Below are positions 60,218 through 64,000 of a stretch of 64,000 nt of DNA, in pieces. The notes beneath the pieces are model-generated. The model was not told where the DNA came from. It saw only the letters and a program-made list of their open reading frames with translations, and did no database searches. Position numbers and translations under genes: made by a program. Position 1 is the first letter of the stretch; each line of letters begins with the position of its first letter. The stretch is from assembly GCA_037043235.1 (NCBI GenBank), contig JAWRVZ010000013.1, forward strand, positions 5,145,501 through 5,209,500, read 5' to 3'. This stretch comes from Rhodeus uyekii. Its lineage: Eukaryota; Chordata; Actinopteri; Cypriniformes; Acheilognathidae.

Positions 60218-60820
60218 CAGTGGAACCCGGTTATGTCGACGGCCTCAGGTTTTGCAAAAAAGCGTTGAGATGACCAAAAGCCAATATGGCGATTTGTTTG
60301 ATGAAGCGATTAAAAATTTACGTACACTTTATATGTGCACCAACTAACAGCAGAGATTGTAACGGCCACTTTATGTTTATGTTGGGAACATACCTTTAAG
60401 ACGACGTATGTAGTTCTGTGCACACTGTTCTGGTGTGAGCATGTGCAGGGATTAGCGTTTTTGAGTGAGGAGAGAGATGGCCGCTCTACCGCTGACTGTT
60501 ATATAGAATAATCTACTGTTTCTATTTTCCTTCTTTTATTTGTGATGGATGTCAGAGTGTTTTCTTTTTCCTGGCGTGTCCTTGCGCAAGCTCGTGTGAC
60601 CAGTTTAATCACATCTGGGCAGTCTTCAACCACTCTGACAGCAAGATTTACCAGTATACAATAAAAACCACCTTCGATTCTTGATACAAACCTTTAATTA
60701 TATTCCCCAACATTGCAAACACAATTTCGCTCACAGTGTAAACAGTCACAACACGCATAAACACATTCGCTCATAACACAGTCATTTCGCTCTGACACAG
60801 TTCTGAACAGTATTGCACAT

Positions 60821-61881
60821 CAGGCCTCGATGAATTATTCCAGGGTCACTCGCCCTGCAGGACTAGTGACCCTAAAAACTTACTCGCCCTTCACATAAAG
60901 CACTCGCCCAGCATTTTAACAGACAAAAATAGTTATTAAAGTAAAAAACACGATATACTGCAAAACCAAATATTTATTGGTTGAATGCAACAAGAACCCA
61001 GAAACAATATAATTAATCTGATAGTGAATCTGAAGATCATTTTTATGGAGATAAATTTAATAAATGTACTATATACAAACAATGGGATGCAGCCACGGAG
61101 GCGATATTTACTGGATTTTATTTTCTATATTATAACACCGATGTCCCGCAAATCAGCCCATTTCAAATGATGGAAAAACAAAATACAATCCGCATGACGC
61201 TAAATCCAACGCCGATAACAGTAACATTCACTTCGTCCAGCTCAAAGTCAAACATGCTCAATTTCAATCACAATAAGTAATAATTCTATGACGGCTTTGA
61301 CAAATGTGATATTACACGAGCAGCTGTTTCTCTGTCTGCCTCAAGCCCGGCTGATGCCCCGCCCCCGGGAGTCATTTACTCCACTGTGATTGGCCCCCGG
61401 GAGTCTTGTACTCCACTGTGATTGGTTGGCCTGTACAGCTGCAGCTCGCACGAAAAAGGAACCTTTCACACACACACACACACAACGCGGTAAAGCGCTA
61501 TTCATTCAAAACTCGTGGGCCACACTTACATTAAACTTTCATATGGTCCCGCGGGCCACAAAATATCGTTTCGCGGGCCGCATGTTTGAGACCCCTGACG
61601 TAAATACTACATTCGTGATTCGTGGTTCAAACTTTAGAACTGAATCGTATATCTGATCGCTACTAGACCGTCGTCGATTTTCTGCTCTTGTTTGGCATAT
61701 TTTATGAGTGTTATACGGCCTGAAGTTTTTTCTATGTAGTAACCGTTGAATGATAGAAAAACTGTATTGGAATCTGAAGAATCTAACTCGCCCGACAGGG
61801 CGAGTTTTATCAAATTTTTACTCGCCCGAGCCGAGCTTTCACTCGCAAATGCGAGCGGGCGAGTGGATTTGTCGAGCCCTG
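60821..61881 (+). mobile_element. hAT-like non-autonomous element with CTCGCCCG ends, copy 1
   Basis: 1,061 bp inside the pogo-type element. Left end CAGGCCTCGATGAATTATTC, right end TGTCGAGCCCTG, giving short inverted termini CAGGSCTCGA. Both ends are rich in ACTCGCCCG motifs. GCACAT flanks both sides, a probable remnant of an 8-bp target duplication. An internal block GCGGGCCGCATGTTTGAGAC resembles ends of another hAT family. Non-coding. Confidence 0.75.
61361..61424. repeat. 32-bp tandem duplication
   Basis: Two units beginning GCCCCCGGGAGTC and ending CTCCACTGTGATTG (61361-61392 and 61393-61424), differing at a few positions. Each contains an inverted CCAAT box (ATTGG) at the junction. 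Confidence 0.85.
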
Positions 61882-62410
61882 CACATGCGGTTACTATGGT
61901 TTCTTTACAAATTTTAAAATGCTTTGTTGCTTTTTGCCTTTAACAGTCTGCTTGAAAACAAATGCTTCTATCAGTAACAACGTCTTTGTCAATGTCAATG
62001 TAATCTGTGAATTCCTGGACAGTGATGGCGAACTCCTGTGCCTCCTCTTACAAGACAGCATCTGTAAAGCTTGATTTTTCCGCGAGTTCTTCTGTCGCTG
62101 CACAGCAATGCAGCGCAAGAATGAGTGAAGCGTCATTGGAGCGAGTGACTAAACAGACCGTGATGCACATGCAACGTGAACTCAGCGCATGCGCAGTGAA
62201 CTTGGTACTATCATTAGTCACGGGGATCGAGATAACCGCTATTAAGTGGTGACTTTGTCCCTCTTTTGTGCTCAAGGTATCAGGGTTCGGCGACATAAAA
62301 TAATCGACATAACCAAAAAGAAATATAGGGAGTTTGGTGGTTCCACTTCAAAAACATTGACATGACAGGGTTGGCGAGTTAACCGAGGTCGAGATAAGTG
62401 GGTTCCACTG

Positions 62411-63560
62411 TATATGGTGTACAAGCAGTGTGAATGGCTCATGAGGCAACTCAATGAGTATATAGACACATCAGTTCAAAAAGGGGGAGTTCCGGGTGTT
62501 CCTGGTTGTCTTGAGCATACCAGGGTAATGTCAAAGTTAATTTAAGATGCAAAGAGGAACCAAGGTGACCTGATAGTCCTGTGGCTTGACTTGACATTAC
62601 AAATAACAATAATTCCCCATTAGTTAGTGGAATTAACAGTGAAGTCATATTATGTCCCAAAAGTGCACCCAGACGTTCCTGCAGTGTCACTTTAGTAAGG
62701 ATAACATGTTTTACCTGCGGGAAAATTGGGTAAAGTGTTATATGGCAGGCCTCAATGATAAGCAGATTGTGACATCCTATGACATCCCTGGAGAAGAGCA
62801 GCTTACCTGGCTATAAGGCCTAGGGATTCCAGTTTCTACCCAGTTCCTACTCAGTTTACTCTGGCCACTACTCATATATGAGTTAGCCATCACTACGGTG
62901 GAGAGGCTGGAAAGGAAGATGAACAACTATTTGAGGAGGTGGAGTACAAGGTAACAAAAACATGGCGGGTGATGCTGCTGTGATGCTGAAGAGTATGTCA
63001 GCCAGACATTGAAATCCAAACGGGGCATAAATGGTCAGCCAGTAGAGCATTGAGGGAGGCAGACGAGCACCTGCATCATGCTAACATTGTAAGGGCATTG
63101 ACCCAGGGAAGGCGAGGGTTGGCTGACCTGGAGAAAGCTGGAAACAGGCAAATATGCTGGATCAGCGGGTGCAGAGGGAGGTGAATAAGCTTAGAGATGA
63201 ATAAGCAGAATTATTCAGATTCTGACTTGGCAGGATATCTGGACCAGGGAAGAGTACTGGATTAAGTTTTTGTTCTTTTCTGTGTATGACGTTCTACCTA
63301 CTCCATCAAACCTACATACACGGGGGTTGGCAGAATGCCCTAATTGCATGCTTTATTGAAAGCCTGTTTACCTCAAGCGTGTCCTTTCCTCGTGGCAGAC
63401 GGGAAATTTCACTGGCGGCACAACCAAATTTTGACTTTTGGGGTGGAGCAGGCAAGAAAGAAACCAAGACTTGTTACAGGGTCTTGTTTCGTTCAGTTAT
63501 TAAGTCTGGGGAGGACGTGGCAATGGAGATCCTTCAAAATGTACTATGTTCCTCCTGCCT
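62411..63560 (+). pseudogene. decayed non-LTR retrotransposon reverse transcriptase, right part
   Basis: Resumes the frame interrupted at 60217 with VYKQCEWLMRQLNEY, then a GVPGCLEHT-like block and LIVLWLDLT, the reverse-transcriptase segments around the first catalytic Asp. Later fragments include TVERLERKMNNYLRRW (62900 region) and YDVLPTPSNLH plus a WGLAECPNC zinc-knuckle-like piece (about 63275-63350), matching the C-terminal part of this type of fish ORF2. Numerous stops and frameshifts make it inactive. Clade not settled. Confidence 0.7.
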
Positions 63561-63711
63561 TATGGGGGAGCTGTGTTTTATTAGCTTTTCAATGTGTGAG
63601 TGTGTGGGCGGAGGTGTTGTTTGCCACAATTCTCTTTCATAGTGGCTGATGTGTATAGAGAGCTAAAAAAAATATTCTGCTGTGACTCGACTATGGTCTT
63701 GGTGTCCTCCT

Positions 63712-64000
63712 CAGGGCTCGACAAATCCACTCGCCCGCTTGCATTTGCGAGTGAAAGCTCGGCTCGGGCGAGTAAAAATTTGATAAAACTTTGGAATCTG
63801 AAGAGTAGATTCTTCAGATTCCAATACAGTTTTTCTAATCATTCTACTGTTACTACATAGAAAAAACTTCAGGCCGTATAACACTCGTAAAATTTGCCAA
63901 ACAAAAGCAGAAAATCGACGACGGGCTAGTAGCGATCAGATATACGATTCAGTTCTAAAGTTTGAACCACGTATCACGAATGCAGTATTTACCTCAGGGG
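63712..64000 (-). mobile_element. hAT-like element with CTCGCCCG ends, copy 2 (cut by window edge)
   Basis: Starts CAGGGCTCGACAAATCCACT and matches the reverse complement of 61592-61881 along its whole visible length, so it lies inverted relative to copy 1. It continues past the right end. Confidence 0.85.

Larger units (their letters stand above)
60218..62410. mobile_element. pogo/Tigger-type element inserted in a retrotransposon
   Basis: 2,193 bp. Left end CAGTGGAACCCGGTTATGTC, right end (complement) CAGTGGAACCCACTTATCTC; a TA dinucleotide flanks each side, as in the Tc1/mariner/pogo superfamily. No intact transposase. About half of its length is a nested hAT-like element (60821-61881). 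Confidence 0.85.

Noticed and set aside
63286..63642. 118-codon frame as a host gene
   Set aside because: It overlaps the decayed reverse-transcriptase C-terminus and switches frame within it; it is a retrotransposon fragment.
1..64000. CRISPR arrays, operons, tRNA or rRNA genes
   Set aside because: No regularly spaced repeat-spacer array and no RNA gene was recognised; the DNA is vertebrate, and tandem repeats present are microsatellites or the coding minisatellite.

Overview
The window reads as a ray-finned fish genome, most likely a cyprinid or related otophysan. It is AT-rich, has long introns with GT-AG splice sites, carries many microsatellites, and is full of teleost-type DNA transposon remnants (Tc1, hAT and pogo/Tigger types). 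It is not prokaryotic: coding sequence is a small fraction and is split into short exons. The species assignment is inference from repeat types only.

Region 1 (1-44.7 kb, + strand) is one large gene, tacc2 (transforming acidic coiled-coil containing 2), missing its 5' end. A giant acidic, disordered exon (1-4511) is followed by an exon made almost wholly of a coding minisatellite (4870-5337) and a proline-rich exon (9338-9610). Next come the conserved SDSDGAFETPEST exon, the large SDP-repeat exon (23669-25094), a chain of small exons, and the C-terminal TACC coiled coil (37053-43816). Splice phases agree from exon to exon. Several exons look alternative: an internal first exon with a TACC1-like N-terminus (21995-22164), a 36-nt cassette (25287-25322), two phase-0 cassettes (32218-32277 and 33326-33391), and a cluster of three candidate microexons (33, 9 and 9 nt) inside the coiled-coil region.

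Region 2 (45.8-49.3 kb, + strand) is a complete three-exon Ly6/uPAR-type gene. It predicts a small secreted, GPI-anchored ten-cysteine protein and lies about 2 kb downstream of tacc2.

Region 3 (49.3-56.6 kb) has no convincing gene. It holds one possible short first exon (50043-50093) and GC-richer stretches that could be conserved non-coding elements.

Region 4 (56.6-64 kb) is a transposon graveyard. A Tigger-like element lies at 56659-57668. A decayed non-LTR retrotransposon reverse transcriptase (about 59-63.6 kb) is split by a pogo/Tigger-like element (60218-62410), which is itself split by a hAT-like element (60821-61881). A second, inverted copy of that hAT-like element runs off the right end.

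No previously undescribed system could be shown. The best leads are the microexon cluster, the in-frame minisatellite exon, the alternative promoter shared with TACC1, two RFX X-box-like motifs in tacc2 introns, and the nested transposon stack.
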